Origin: Sinorhizobium sp. RAC02 | GTDB taxonomy: Bacteria; Pseudomonadota; Alphaproteobacteria; Rhizobiales; Rhizobiaceae | Reading direction: 5' to 3' | DNA: 64,000 nt | NCBI RefSeq assembly: GCF_001713395.1 | Contig: NZ_CP016452.1 | Location: forward strand, 1,426,001 to 1,490,000 | Part shown: piece by piece, positions 1-8,662 of the stretch | How the letters are laid out: every line of letters begins with the position of its first letter | Numbering within the stretch: position 1 is the stretch's first letter | Notes under the pieces: model-generated | Databases searched by the model: none | Told to the model about the DNA's origin: nothing | What the model saw: only the letters and a program-made list of their open reading frames with translations | Translations under genes and position numbers: made by a program

Positions 1-51
1 GACTTTCGCAAACTTGACGCAGAAGCCTTTCTTGCCCGTCACGACGGTTGA
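1..51 (+). CDS. C-terminal 16 codons of an upstream gene, possibly the hexapeptide-repeat acyltransferase of the phn operon (partial)
   Basis: Frame 1 is open from the window edge and stops at TGA 49-51. The tail reads DFRKLDAEAFLARHDG. In rhizobial phosphonate operons the gene before phnC is usually a left-handed beta-helix (hexapeptide repeat) transferase whose C terminus I remember as similar (an F-R-x-L-x-x-E-x-F-L pattern). That memory and the position are the only support, so the product name is tentative. It lies on the same strand as phnC with about 155 bases between them. Confidence 0.4.
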   Translation, partial: DFRKLDAEAFLARHDG

Positions 52-88
52 GCGGGCATGTGCAATGCCGGAAATTCAGGCCTGTGGA

Positions 89-117
89 CTGTAATTTTTC
101 CGACATGAAACTGACAT
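89..117 (+). promoter_or_regulatory. PHO box of three 7-bp repeats upstream of phnC
   Basis: Three heptamers lie on the same face with an exact 11-base period: CTGTAAT (89-95), CCGACAT (100-106) and CTGACAT (111-117), separated by 4-base spacers. This is the layout of PhoB-binding PHO boxes (CTGTCAT-N4-CTGTCAT). It sits 90 bases before phnC, so the transporter and downstream phn genes should be induced by phosphate starvation through PhoB. Function is inferred; the repeat is directly visible. Confidence 0.8.
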
Positions 118-206
118 CGCCGCTTCATCAACAGCGTTTACAGCCAATCCCGAAAACGACATCGCCCCACCATGGGCTCGTTACTGGAAATTAAGAGGGA
201 TCCGCC

Positions 207-1055
207 ATGTTCCGACTGAAGAATGTCACCCGCCGTTTTGGCGAGCGCGTTGCGGTCGACGCTGTGACCTTCGACATCCCGCAGGGCCAGATGGTCGGCG
301 TCATCGGCCGCTCGGGTGCCGGCAAGTCCACCATGCTGCGCATGATCAACCGTCTTGCCGATCCGAGTGAAGGCTCGATCCATTTCAACGACGTCTTGGT
401 TTCGTCGTTGCGCGGTTCGGCACTGCGCAACTGGCAGCGCGACTGTGCGATGATCTTCCAGCAGTTCAACCTTGTGCCGCGCCTCGACGTCTTGACCAAC
501 GTGCTGCTCGGCCGCCTCAACCACCGTTCGACGACGCTCAGCATCCTCAATCTCTTCACCCGCGAAGAGCGCATCATGGCGATTGCCGCCCTCGAGCGCC
601 TCGGCATCGAGCAGACGGCGCTCCAGCCGGCCGGCACGCTGTCCGGCGGCCAGCAGCAGCGCGTGGCGATTGCCCGTGCCTTGATGCAGAACCCGAAGAT
701 GCTGCTCGCCGACGAGCCGATCGCCTCGCTCGACCCGCTGAACGCCAAGATCGTGATGGACGCGCTGCGCGACATCAACGAGCGCGAAGGCATCACTGTG
801 ATCACCAACCTTCACACGCTCGACACGGCACGCGCCTATTGCGAACGCATCATCGGCATGGCGCACGGTCGCGTCGTGTTCGACGGGTCGGCACGCGAGC
901 TCGACAGCGAAGCGGTGCGCACGATCTACGGCACAGGCGCCGATGGCGCGGAGATCGACGAGAGCCTCACCTCCACGGCGATCCGCAACCCGGCCCGTCA
1001 GGACAATATCAAGGAATCCGCCAGCCCGACACCGCTGGCACTGGCCGGGCTCTGA
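207..1055 (+). CDS. phnC: Phosphonate ABC transporter, ATP-binding protein PhnC
   Basis: Cytoplasmic ATPase that powers phosphonate import with PhnD and two PhnE permeases. The 282-residue protein has Walker A (GRSGAGKS, about 34-41), a Q-loop QQFN, the ABC signature LSGGQQQ (about 145) and Walker B LLADEP (about 165), followed by the SLDP D-loop. Length fits PhnC (250-290 residues). The ATG at 207 has a GAGGGATCC ribosome site just before it. It is the first gene after the PHO box and is followed after 80 bases by phnD. The last 40 residues are low in complexity and not part of the nucleotide-binding fold. Confidence 0.95.
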   Translation: MFRLKNVTRRFGERVAVDAVTFDIPQGQMVGVIGRSGAGKSTMLRMINRLADPSEGSIHFNDVLVSSLRGSALRNWQRDCAMIFQQFNLVPRLDVLTNVLLGRLNHRSTTLSILNLFTREERIMAIAALERLGIEQTALQPAGTLSGGQQQRVAIARALMQNPKMLLADEPIASLDPLNAKIVMDALRDINEREGITVITNLHTLDTARAYCERIIGMAHGRVVFDGSARELDSEAVRTIYGTGADGAEIDESLTSTAIRNPARQDNIKESASPTPLALAGL

Positions 1056-1135
1056 GCCCCGCCGGGATCGAACGACCCGCGTAAAGGGTCAGACAACTTC
1101 CAGTCCGGCAAAGCCGGTCAAACAGGAGAGAGACC

Positions 1136-2041
1136 ATGCTGAAGAAAGTACTTCTCGGCGCCGTCGCGCTCATCGCGCTCGCCGGCCACGTCCAGGCTGA
1201 AGACCTCAAGGAATTCCGCGTCGGAATCATCGGCGGCGAAAACGAAGCCGACCGCCTGCGCAACTACCAGTGCCTCGGCGATCACCTGAAGGCCGAACTC
1301 GGCTTCGAGAAGGTCTCGTTCTTCCCGGCTGCCGACTATGACGGCGTTATCCAGGGCCTGCTCGGCGGCACGCTCGACTATGCAGAACTCGGCGCGTCCG
1401 GCTTTGCCAAGATCTACCTCGCCAAGGCCGACGCCGTCGAGCCGATCCTGACGACCGTCCAGACCGACGGCTCGACCGGCTACCACTCGATCATGGTCGC
1501 CCGCAAGGACAGCGGCATCACCAAGCTCGAAGACCTCAAGGGCAAGAAGCTCGGCTTCGCCGACCCGGACTCGACCTCGGGCTACCTCGTACCGCTCGTC
1601 ACCCTGCCGGAAGCCATCGGCGGCCCGGTCAAGGAATATTTCGCTGAAACCGGCTTCGGCGGCGGTCACGAAAACCTCGTCCTCGAAGTGCTGAAGGGCA
1701 CCTTCGACGCCGGCACGACCTTCGGTTCGGGCGTTGGCGAGTGGAAGGACGGTTACACGTCCGGCAACCTGCACAAGATGGTCGAGAAGGGCATTCTCGA
1801 CATGAACGACATCGTCGAACTCTGGAAGTCGCCGCTGATCCCGAACGGCCCGATCGTCGTTCGCACCTCGATGGCTGACGAGACCAAGGCGAAGTTCAAG
1901 CAGTTCATGCTCGACCTGCCGAAGAAGGACGCAGCCTGCTTCTCCGCCGTCATGGGCGGCGACTTCACCGCGTTCACGGAAGTCAATGTCGACTTCTACA
2001 AGCCGATCATCGACGCCCGCAAGGCAACGATCGGCGGCTGA
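1136..2041 (+). CDS. phnD: Phosphonate ABC transporter, periplasmic phosphonate-binding protein PhnD
   Basis: Periplasmic receptor that captures phosphonates for PhnC/PhnE. The 301-residue protein opens with a signal peptide (basic MLKK, hydrophobic core, AxA-like cleavage near residue 21) and continues as a type-II binding fold with RVGIIGGENEADR and the family stretch GFADPDSTSGYLVP. A strong AGGAGAGAG ribosome site precedes the ATG. A stable hairpin with a T-run follows the stop, which fits the usual excess of binding protein over permease. Second gene of the transporter block phnC-phnD-phnE1-phnE2. Confidence 0.95.
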   Translation: MLKKVLLGAVALIALAGHVQAEDLKEFRVGIIGGENEADRLRNYQCLGDHLKAELGFEKVSFFPAADYDGVIQGLLGGTLDYAELGASGFAKIYLAKADAVEPILTTVQTDGSTGYHSIMVARKDSGITKLEDLKGKKLGFADPDSTSGYLVPLVTLPEAIGGPVKEYFAETGFGGGHENLVLEVLKGTFDAGTTFGSGVGEWKDGYTSGNLHKMVEKGILDMNDIVELWKSPLIPNGPIVVRTSMADETKAKFKQFMLDLPKKDAACFSAVMGGDFTAFTEVNVDFYKPIIDARKATIGG

Positions 2042-2057
2042 TAGCCACGCAGACACT

Positions 2058-2095
2058 GGCGCCGGCCGCAACCCGGCCGGCGCCTCGTCTTTTTT
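2058..2095 (+). terminator. Intercistronic hairpin with T-run between phnD and phnE1
   Basis: Perfect 11-bp stem, GGCGCCGGCCG (2058-2068) with CGGCCGGCGCC (2074-2084), a 5-base loop, then TCGTC and six T (2090-2095). It has the form of a rho-independent terminator but lies inside an operon, so it more likely causes partial termination or protects the phnCD message 3' end. Confidence 0.8.
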
Positions 2096-2114
2096 GAGCC
2101 CAGGCGGAACAGAC

Positions 2115-3077
2115 ATGGCCTTGAACACGCTTCACGACGGCTTCAGCGAGAAGGGCGCTCTCATCGAGCGGCACTGGCAGGAGCTGAACGCACGGCGCCG
2201 CCTCTACACCTGGCTCGGCCTTGCCATCCTGGCCGTCGCGCTTTCCGGTTCGCTGTGGTTCGCCAACGAGACGAATGCCGGCAAGTTCTTCGACCGGCTG
2301 CCCTATCTCTTCGACTTCGTCGGCGACATGGTGCCGCGCGATGGTCTCGAAGTGTTCCGCGCGCTGTTCGATCTGCCGTCGCCCTATGACGACGGCAGCT
2401 TCAAGTACAATTATCCCGAAGGCCGGCTCTACCTCACCGAGAGCTTCTACATCCCGGAATATTTCCATAAGATGCTGGAGACGCTGAACATCGCGCTGTT
2501 CTCCACGCTGATCGGCATGGTCTTCGGTTTCCTGCTCTGTTTCCTCGCGGCCAAGAACCTCGTCGCGAACCGCCTGCTGCGCGGCTTCGTTCGCCGCTTC
2601 ATGGAAATCCTGCGCGCGTTCCCGGAAGTGGTGCTCGCAGGATTCTTCCTCGCCATTCTTTCCCTTGGGCCTCTCCCAGCCGTCATCGCCGTGTCGATCC
2701 ATACGGTCGGCGCACTCGGAAAACTGTTCTTCGAGGTGGTCGAGAATGCCGACATGAAGGCGGAGGAGGGGCTTCGTGCCGTTGGCGCCAGCTGGATCGA
2801 GCGCGTCTGGTTCGGTATCGTGCCGCAGGTCCTGCCGAACTTCATGAGCTACTTCCTGCTGCGCCTTGAAATCAACGTGCGCGCCTCGACGATCATCGGT
2901 GCCGTCGGCGGTGGCGGGATCGGCGAATTGCTGCGCCTGTCAATCGGCCAGAACCATCAGGCCAAGACGCTCGCAATCGTATTGCTGCTGCTCATCACCA
3001 TCATCGCCGTCGACCAGTTTTCCGCCTGGCTGCGCCGTAAGCTCGTCGGCGATCATGCCTTCCGGCTGGCCCAATAG
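2115..3077 (+). CDS. phnE: Phosphonate ABC transporter permease PhnE (first of two)
   Basis: Inner-membrane permease of the phosphonate importer, 320 residues. An N-terminal membrane segment (about 35-52) is followed by a periplasmic stretch and a five-helix BPD_transp core from about 120. The ATP-binding-protein contact loop (EAA motif) is visible as EEGLRAVGASWIERVWFG. The reading frame is open further upstream to 1986, but that part overlaps phnD and crosses the terminator hairpin; the ATG at 2115 follows GGCGGAAC and gives the usual MALNTL-type N terminus. It is followed after 9 bases by the second permease; rhizobial systems typically carry this phnE1/phnE2 pair. Confidence 0.92.
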   Translation: MALNTLHDGFSEKGALIERHWQELNARRRLYTWLGLAILAVALSGSLWFANETNAGKFFDRLPYLFDFVGDMVPRDGLEVFRALFDLPSPYDDGSFKYNYPEGRLYLTESFYIPEYFHKMLETLNIALFSTLIGMVFGFLLCFLAAKNLVANRLLRGFVRRFMEILRAFPEVVLAGFFLAILSLGPLPAVIAVSIHTVGALGKLFFEVVENADMKAEEGLRAVGASWIERVWFGIVPQVLPNFMSYFLLRLEINVRASTIIGAVGGGGIGELLRLSIGQNHQAKTLAIVLLLLITIIAVDQFSAWLRRKLVGDHAFRLAQ

Positions 3078-3086
3078 GAGTGTGCC

Positions 3087-4589
3087 ATGACGACCCTCAA
3101 TCCCGCACAGATGGATGAGATCGCGGCACGCCATCCGGCCGTCTTCCACCGCTCGTTCTGGCAGCGTTTTCGCGTGGCGTTCATCACCGGCGGCTTTGTG
3201 CTCTACGCGCTCTATTGCTGGTGGTTCTTCGCTATCGGCCATGTGCTGACCACGGCCAACTGGAACATAGCCGGCACCTACCTCGCCGACTGGGTTTCCT
3301 ACGAGGTGCGACCGGAAGTGGCGATCGCACCCGATGGCGCCATGAAGCTCACCTATCCGCGCTTCTCGCCGCTCGGGCCCAATGCCGCGCCGGACTGGGT
3401 AGAGATCGAGCTTGGCACGATGACCCGCACCACGCCGGCCGCAGATGCCGCAAGCACGGCGGCCAAGAAACCGGCATCCATGGGCTTCATGGGAACCGGC
3501 GCCACCCTCGGCGGCTCGGCCGCTGCCGTGGAGGGCCTGGCAACGGCGACGACGCGCGAGGAAGAGGTGGTCAAGCGCGCGAAGATCACGCTCAATTCCT
3601 CGACGAGCGTCGAGGTCGTGCCGGAGCGCGTGACCGTCCAGCATGCCGGCGAGACGCTGGTCGTCGATATGGACGGGGCCGAGATGGCGGTCGAGGGCGC
3701 ACTTCCGGCCTGGGCGACGCAGAAGACGCCAGGTCAGAAGATCACGCTTGCATTTGGCTTTGCCGGCTGGGGCGAGATCGAGCCGGGCGATATCAGCATC
3801 CGCAGGCGCTTCCTCGGTTGGGCGAACTTCATCTTCGACACGAACTCGCCCTTCCATGGAAAGTCGACTTCGGAAGTCGTCTCGCTGATCACCTCGGGTG
3901 ACCGGATCGACGCGAAGCAATCGAACCTCTCGCTTGCCTGGAATAACATCCTCTACAATGCGGAATGGCAGCATCTCGACGTGTGGACGAAGCTGCTCCA
4001 GACCATCGTCATGGCCTTTGTCGGCACGCTGTTCGCCATGCTGCTGGCCTTCCCGCTCGCTTTCCTTGCGGCGCGCAACATCACGCGCAACTGGATCTCC
4101 AACCAGGTCACCAAGCGCCTGTTCGACTTCCTGCGCTCTGTCGACATGCTGATCTGGGCGCTGTTCTTCACCCGCGCCTTCGGTCCGGGGCCGCTGGCCG
4201 GCATGTCGGCGATCTTCTTCACCGATACCGGCACGCTCGGAAAACTCTATTCCGAAGCGCTGGAGAACATTGACGACAAGCAGCGCGAGGGTGTGAAATC
4301 GGTAGGGGCAGCCCCCATTGCCGTACAACGCTACGGTGTGTTGCCGCAGGTCATGCCGCTCTTTGCCTCGCAGGCGCTCTACTTCTGGGAATCGAACACC
4401 CGCTCCGCGACCATCATCGGCGCGGTCGGCGCGGGTGGTATCGGTCTCAAGCTCTGGGAAGCGATGCGCACGAATTCCGACTGGGAGAACGTCGCCTACA
4501 TGGTGCTGCTCATCCTCATCGTGGTCTTCGTCTTCGACGGTATCTCGAATGCGTTGCGTTCGCGCCTGATGGGAAAACCGGCGCACTGA
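3087..4589 (+). CDS. phnE: Phosphonate ABC transporter permease PhnE2 with a large extracytoplasmic insertion
   Basis: Second permease subunit, 500 residues, against about 260-320 for ordinary PhnE. A membrane segment at about 30-50 is followed by some 230 residues predicted to be outside the membrane, including an Ala/Thr-rich low-complexity part (about 113-165), before the conserved five-helix core (about 305-495) with EAA motif QREGVKSVGAAPIAVQRYG. The sequence keeps the typical GAVGAGGIG near the end. The AGGAGTGTGCC site precedes its ATG. The long form is normal for the PhnE2 of rhizobial operons as I know them; what the insertion binds is unknown. Confidence 0.9.
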   Translation: MTTLNPAQMDEIAARHPAVFHRSFWQRFRVAFITGGFVLYALYCWWFFAIGHVLTTANWNIAGTYLADWVSYEVRPEVAIAPDGAMKLTYPRFSPLGPNAAPDWVEIELGTMTRTTPAADAASTAAKKPASMGFMGTGATLGGSAAAVEGLATATTREEEVVKRAKITLNSSTSVEVVPERVTVQHAGETLVVDMDGAEMAVEGALPAWATQKTPGQKITLAFGFAGWGEIEPGDISIRRRFLGWANFIFDTNSPFHGKSTSEVVSLITSGDRIDAKQSNLSLAWNNILYNAEWQHLDVWTKLLQTIVMAFVGTLFAMLLAFPLAFLAARNITRNWISNQVTKRLFDFLRSVDMLIWALFFTRAFGPGPLAGMSAIFFTDTGTLGKLYSEALENIDDKQREGVKSVGAAPIAVQRYGVLPQVMPLFASQALYFWESNTRSATIIGAVGAGGIGLKLWEAMRTNSDWENVAYMVLLILIVVFVFDGISNALRSRLMGKPAH

Positions 4590-4598
4590 GCAAGTCCA

Positions 4599-4621
4599 GC
4601 AAAAGTGTAGAGCGGTTTTGC
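4599..4621. repeat. Rhizobiales-type intergenic palindrome (GCAAAA..TTTTGC)
   Basis: GCAAAA (4599-4604) and TTTTGC (4616-4621) flank GTGTAGAGCGG. The AAAAGTGT-n-AGCGGTTTT pattern recurs in intergenic regions of many Rhizobiales genomes. Here it separates the transporter genes from the phnM block. Its role is not established. Confidence 0.55.
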
Positions 4622-4739
4622 GTACGGACGTGCGAAAAACGAAAGACCCGTGAGGCGGCATGATGCTGCCACACGAATCCCTACAAGGTTCGATGTCGCC
4701 GGTCCGGCGGCTTCTTCTGAATTGCATAGGAATGAGCCA

Positions 4740-5447
4740 TTGCGTTACGCCCTCTACTTCACCCCGTCCGCAAGCGATCCGCTGACCCTTTCCGCCCAGC
4801 GTTGGTTGGGGCGCAACGCGTTTACGGGTGCCACGCTTGCGCAGCCATCCGTGCAGGGTTTTGATGCGGCCACACTCGCAGGACTGACGGCAGACCCGCG
4901 CCGCTATGGCTTTCATGCGACGCTGAAGGCGCCGTTCGCGCTTGCCGAAGGCCGCACGGAGGCCGAACTGGTGGCCGAGGTCGGGCGCTTCGTCTCCGAG
5001 GTCGAGCCGTTTGAAATCCCCGAGCTTGTCGTCGGGCGCCTCGGTTCCTTCTTTGCGCTGGTGCCCGGCGATCACTGCGAGCCGCTGCACAGCTTTGCCG
5101 GTGAGGTCGTGCGCCGTTTCGAGCGCTTCCGTGCGCCGCTCACCTCCGCCGATATCGCGCGCCGCAAGCCCGACGAACTGACCGGCGCCGAGCGACAGAA
5201 CCTCGTGCAATGGGGCTATCCCTACGTGTTCGACGAGTTCCGCTTCCACATGACGCTGACGGGACGCGTGCCGGCCGAGCGCCGCGATGCCGTCGAAGGC
5301 GTGCTTCTCGATCAATTCGCCGATTTCCACGACCGCCCGCTGGCAGTTCACGGCCTCGCGCTGTTCCGGGAACAGTCGCGCGGCGCCGATTTCACCGTCC
5401 ATTCGCTCTTCCCGCTGGGTGGAGCAGCCAACAGAAAGACCGCCTGA
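4740..5447 (+). CDS. DUF1045 family protein of the phosphonate operon, 2H phosphoesterase fold
   Basis: Protein of 235 residues in the family annotated as 'putative phosphonate metabolism protein'. Two H-x-T motifs, FHATL (His59) and FHMTL (His170), are the signature of 2H phosphoesterases, which open cyclic phosphates. In the C-P lyase route a 1,2-cyclic ribose phosphate must be opened; E. coli uses PhnP, which is not seen here, so this protein may do that step (inference). The start is taken as TTG 4740, because LRYALYF is the family N terminus and AGGAA lies 8 bases before; the open frame reaches 4650 but without homologous sequence. One base separates its stop from phnM. Confidence 0.8.
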   Translation: MRYALYFTPSASDPLTLSAQRWLGRNAFTGATLAQPSVQGFDAATLAGLTADPRRYGFHATLKAPFALAEGRTEAELVAEVGRFVSEVEPFEIPELVVGRLGSFFALVPGDHCEPLHSFAGEVVRRFERFRAPLTSADIARRKPDELTGAERQNLVQWGYPYVFDEFRFHMTLTGRVPAERRDAVEGVLLDQFADFHDRPLAVHGLALFREQSRGADFTVHSLFPLGGAANRKTA

Positions 5448-5448
5448 C

Positions 5449-6582
5449 ATGACCCGCGAAATCGTTCTCTCCAATGCCCGTATCGTGCTTGAGGACAAGA
5501 TCCTCGACGGCACGCTGGTGTTGCGCGATGGTCTCATCGCCGACATCTCGGAAGGTGCTTCCGCCGCCGGCGAGGACATGGAAGGCGACTTCCTGCTCCC
5601 CGGCCTCGTGGAACTGCACACCGATCACCTCGAAGCCCACTATTCGCCGCGTCCCGGTGTACGTTGGGGCCTGACGGCCGCCATCCAGTCGCATGACGCC
5701 CAGGTCGTCACCTCGGGCATCACCACCGTCTTCGATTGCCTGCGCATGGGATCGGACGAGGACGGCGGTTTCGAGAAGGGCGAGATGCGCGCTATGGCCA
5801 GCGCCATCGCCGAAGCGCAGGCCGAAGATCGCCTGCGCGCCGAACACCTCATTCACCTGCGCTGCGAAGTCTCGACCGACAACGTGTTGGAGCATTACGA
5901 GGAATTCGAGAACGACCCGATGGTCCGCCTCGTCTCGCTGATGGACCACGCGCCCGGCCAGCGCCAGTTCCAGACGCTGGAGCAATATATCCTCTACTAC
6001 AAGAAGAAGCGCGGCCTCACCGACGATGAGTTCGACGCCTTCTGCAAGCGCCAGCAGGACCTTTCCGCCCGCTACGCCAAGCCGCACCGCGATGCGATCG
6101 CCGCTTCCTGTGCCGCGCGCAACATCTCGGTTGCAAGCCATGATGATGCGACGCTGGAGCATGTCGAGGAAGCAATCGGCTACGGCATCCGCCTTGCCGA
6201 ATTCCCGACGAGCTTCGAGGCTGCGAAAGCGTCGCATGGTGCCGGCATGAGCGTGCTGATGGGCGCCCCGAATATCGTGCGCGGCAAGTCGCATTCCGGC
6301 AACATCGCCGCCCGCGATCTGGCGAACATGGGCGTGCTCGACGTGCTCTCGTCGGATTACGTGCCGTTCAGCCTGATGCATGCACCGTTCATCCTCGCCG
6401 ACGAGGGCATGAGCCTGCCGAAGGCGATCGCCATGGTGTCGACGATGCCCGCCCGCACGGTCGGGCTTGACGATCGCGGCGCCATTGCCACGGGTCTTCG
6501 TGCCGATCTCGCCCGTGTCCGCCGTCCGTCGGGCGTGCCGGTCGTGCGTTCGGTCTGGCGCCAGGGCAAGCGGGTGGCATGA
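5449..6582 (+). CDS. phnM: Alpha-D-ribose 1-methylphosphonate 5-triphosphate diphosphatase PhnM
   Basis: Amidohydrolase-superfamily enzyme that removes pyrophosphate from the ribose methylphosphonate triphosphate before C-P bond cleavage. The 377-residue protein carries the metal-binding motif HTDHLEAH (57-64), a second ligand region with SHDDATLEHVEE (about 230-241), and MGAPNIVRGKSHSGN typical of PhnM. ATG 5449 lies one base after the DUF1045 stop; the same frame extends upstream to 5287 but only as a shadow of that gene. Its stop overlaps the phnN start (ATGA). Cytoplasmic. Confidence 0.95.
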   Translation: MTREIVLSNARIVLEDKILDGTLVLRDGLIADISEGASAAGEDMEGDFLLPGLVELHTDHLEAHYSPRPGVRWGLTAAIQSHDAQVVTSGITTVFDCLRMGSDEDGGFEKGEMRAMASAIAEAQAEDRLRAEHLIHLRCEVSTDNVLEHYEEFENDPMVRLVSLMDHAPGQRQFQTLEQYILYYKKKRGLTDDEFDAFCKRQQDLSARYAKPHRDAIAASCAARNISVASHDDATLEHVEEAIGYGIRLAEFPTSFEAAKASHGAGMSVLMGAPNIVRGKSHSGNIAARDLANMGVLDVLSSDYVPFSLMHAPFILADEGMSLPKAIAMVSTMPARTVGLDDRGAIATGLRADLARVRRPSGVPVVRSVWRQGKRVA

Positions 6583-7184
6583 CCATGGCCGCCGAAGAGG
6601 TCGTCGTGCGGCCGTCGCCTGTCGCGGCGGGCACGATGGTTGTCGTCGTCGGCCCGAGCGGCGCCGGCAAGGACAGCGTGATGTCCTATGCGGCACGGCA
6701 TTTCGCCGAGGAGGCGCGGGTGCGCTTCGTGCGCCGTGTCATCACCCGCCCGGCGGATGCCGGCGGGGAGGCGCATGAGGCGATCGATGCGGATGGTTTT
6801 CGCCAACACGCGGCCGAAGGCGCCTTTGCCGTTTCCTGGGACGCGCACGGATTGTCTTACGGCATTCCGCGCGAAACTCTCGACCAGTTGGGACAAGGCG
6901 TAACGCTGATCGCCAATGGCAGTCGCTCGGCACTGCCGGCTTTTGCCGAGGCCTATCCGCGGCTCAAGGTCGTTTTCGTCACTGCCCGCCCAGACATTCT
7001 CGCTGCCCGCCTTGCCGCGAGAGGCCGGGAAAGCACCGAGGCGATCGCCAGGCGGCTTGAGCGTGCCGTGCCGGAAATCGTCGTCACGGCCGATACCGTC
7101 GTCATCGACAACAGCGGTGCACTCGAAGAGGCGGGCGATGCCTTCGTATCGCTGCTCGCCTCGGCGCTTGCGCGCAACGACTAG
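6579..7184 (+). CDS. phnN: Ribose 1,5-bisphosphokinase PhnN
   Basis: Kinase that turns ribose 1,5-bisphosphate into PRPP, salvaging the sugar left by phosphonate breakdown. The 201-residue guanylate-kinase-like protein has Walker A GPSGAGKDS (25-33), then RVITRP and SWDAHGLSYGIP, which are family hallmarks. ATG 6579 overlaps the phnM stop; ATG 6585 is an alternative two codons later. Last gene of the phn operon; only one base separates its stop from the convergent photolyase gene. Confidence 0.93.
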   Translation: MTMAAEEVVVRPSPVAAGTMVVVVGPSGAGKDSVMSYAARHFAEEARVRFVRRVITRPADAGGEAHEAIDADGFRQHAAEGAFAVSWDAHGLSYGIPRETLDQLGQGVTLIANGSRSALPAFAEAYPRLKVVFVTARPDILAARLAARGRESTEAIARRLERAVPEIVVTADTVVIDNSGALEEAGDAFVSLLASALARND

Positions 7185-7185
7185 T

Positions 7186-8628
7186 TCAACCGTTCTTCAG
7201 CGATTTGTAGGCTGCGAGTGCGCGTTCGCGCGCCTTGCGATGGTCGACGATCGGCTTGGGATAGGTTTTTCCAAGTTCTACGCCGCCTTCGCTGAGGGCA
7301 TTTTCCGGCGCATCGAAAGGCTTGTGGATCCAGGCGGAATCCAGGTTTTCCAGCTCCGGCACGAAGCTGCGTACGTAAGTCCCATCGGGATCGAACTTTT
7401 CCCCCTGCAGGATCGGGTTAAAGATGCGGAAAAACGGCGAGGCATCCGCGCCGGAGCCTGTCACCCATTGCCAGTTTGCCGCATTCGACGCGGCATCGGC
7501 ATCCACAAGCGTGTCGCGAAACCATTTTTCGCCGTGTCGCCAGTCGATCATCAGGTGCTTGATCAGGAAGGAAGCCGTGATCATGCGCACGCGATTGTGC
7601 ATCCAGCCATGTTTCCAGAGCTGCCGCATCCCCGCATCGACGATGGGGTATCCGGTCATACCGCGTGTCCAGAGCCTGAAATTCTTGCCCGCCGCCTCCC
7701 ATGGAAAGGCGTCGAACCGGTCGTTCCAGTTCTTTTCTGCCAGTTCCGGGAAATGAAAATGCAGATGGTAGCAGAACTCACGCCATGCCAGTTCCTTGCG
7801 GAAATGCACGACATCGTCCTTCGCTGACGTCAGGCCACGGGTCGCGTGCCAGACGCGGGCGGGGGAAATTTCGCCGAACGCCAGGTGGGGCGAGAGCATG
7901 GATGTGGCATCGATTGCCGGAAAGTCGCGATCCGTCTTGTAGCCGTCGATTGCACCGTCAGCGAAGTCGTCAAGGCGCTCGCGTGCCGCGCCTTCTCCCG
8001 GCGTCCAGATGTCCCTGAATGAGGCTGCCCAATCAGGTTTCGTCGGCAGCAGCTGCCAATCGTCCAGTACCTCCGATTTCGGAACTTTTTCGGGAGGCCT
8101 CAGCTTTTCCGGCGCATCGACCGGCTCGTGTGGCTCACCGTCCCGCTCCAGTGCTTTCCAGAAGGGTGTATAGACGCGGTACGGCTTCTTTTCTCCAGTC
8201 AGCAGGCGCATCGGGTCGTGCAGCAATTCCGCCGCGAAGCTGCTGGCGTCGACACCACGTGCCTTGAGTGCCGCCTTGATATCCATGTCGATTTTCACGC
8301 CGGCTGGATTGTGCCTGCGGTTCCAGTAGACGCTGTCGGCGCCGGTATCGCTGATCAGGTCATCAAGAACTTTGCTCGCCGCTCCACTGCGAAGGGTGAG
8401 GGGCGAACCAAGCCTCTCGAGCGTCCCACCAAGGGAGGTCAACGAGTGGTGCAGCCACCAGTCCTGCGCCGCCCCAAGCGGACCGGTACCAGCTTCCTCC
8501 GGCTCGCGTATGTAGAGCGTGATGACGGGACGGCCGGCCTCGGCCGCAGCGATCAGAGCAGGGTTGTCGTCTGTACGCAAATCCTTGCGGAACCAGACGA
8601 TGATCGGAGGCCCACTTTTCATCGTCAT
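7186..8628 (-). CDS. phrB: Deoxyribodipyrimidine photo-lyase (class I CPD photolyase)
   Basis: Light-driven repair of cyclobutane pyrimidine dimers, 480 residues. The N-terminal Rossmann-like antenna domain begins with VWFRKDLRTDDNPAL; the FAD domain holds WREFCYHLHFHFPEL, GYPIVDAGMRQLW, HNRVRMITASFLIKHLMIDW and the WQWVTGSGADASPFFRIFNP block (20 residues), with the tryptophans and Asp expected for the FAD and DNA sites. The ATG at 8628 is preceded by AAGGA. It lies 34 bases after a DUF454 gene on the same strand and is probably cotranscribed with it. Confidence 0.95.
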   Translation of the reverse strand: MTMKSGPPIIVWFRKDLRTDDNPALIAAAEAGRPVITLYIREPEEAGTGPLGAAQDWWLHHSLTSLGGTLERLGSPLTLRSGAASKVLDDLISDTGADSVYWNRRHNPAGVKIDMDIKAALKARGVDASSFAAELLHDPMRLLTGEKKPYRVYTPFWKALERDGEPHEPVDAPEKLRPPEKVPKSEVLDDWQLLPTKPDWAASFRDIWTPGEGAARERLDDFADGAIDGYKTDRDFPAIDATSMLSPHLAFGEISPARVWHATRGLTSAKDDVVHFRKELAWREFCYHLHFHFPELAEKNWNDRFDAFPWEAAGKNFRLWTRGMTGYPIVDAGMRQLWKHGWMHNRVRMITASFLIKHLMIDWRHGEKWFRDTLVDADAASNAANWQWVTGSGADASPFFRIFNPILQGEKFDPDGTYVRSFVPELENLDSAWIHKPFDAPENALSEGGVELGKTYPKPIVDHRKARERALAAYKSLKNG

Positions 8629-8662
8629 GTCTCGTTTCCTTTTTGTGTCGCGACATAGGCGA

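Noticed and set aside
2940..5621. Very long minus-strand open frame (893 residues) opposite phnE2, DUF1045 and phnM
   Set aside because: It is antisense to three well-supported genes, rich in Arg/His/Glu/Asp as expected for reverse reading of GC-rich codons, and has no family features.
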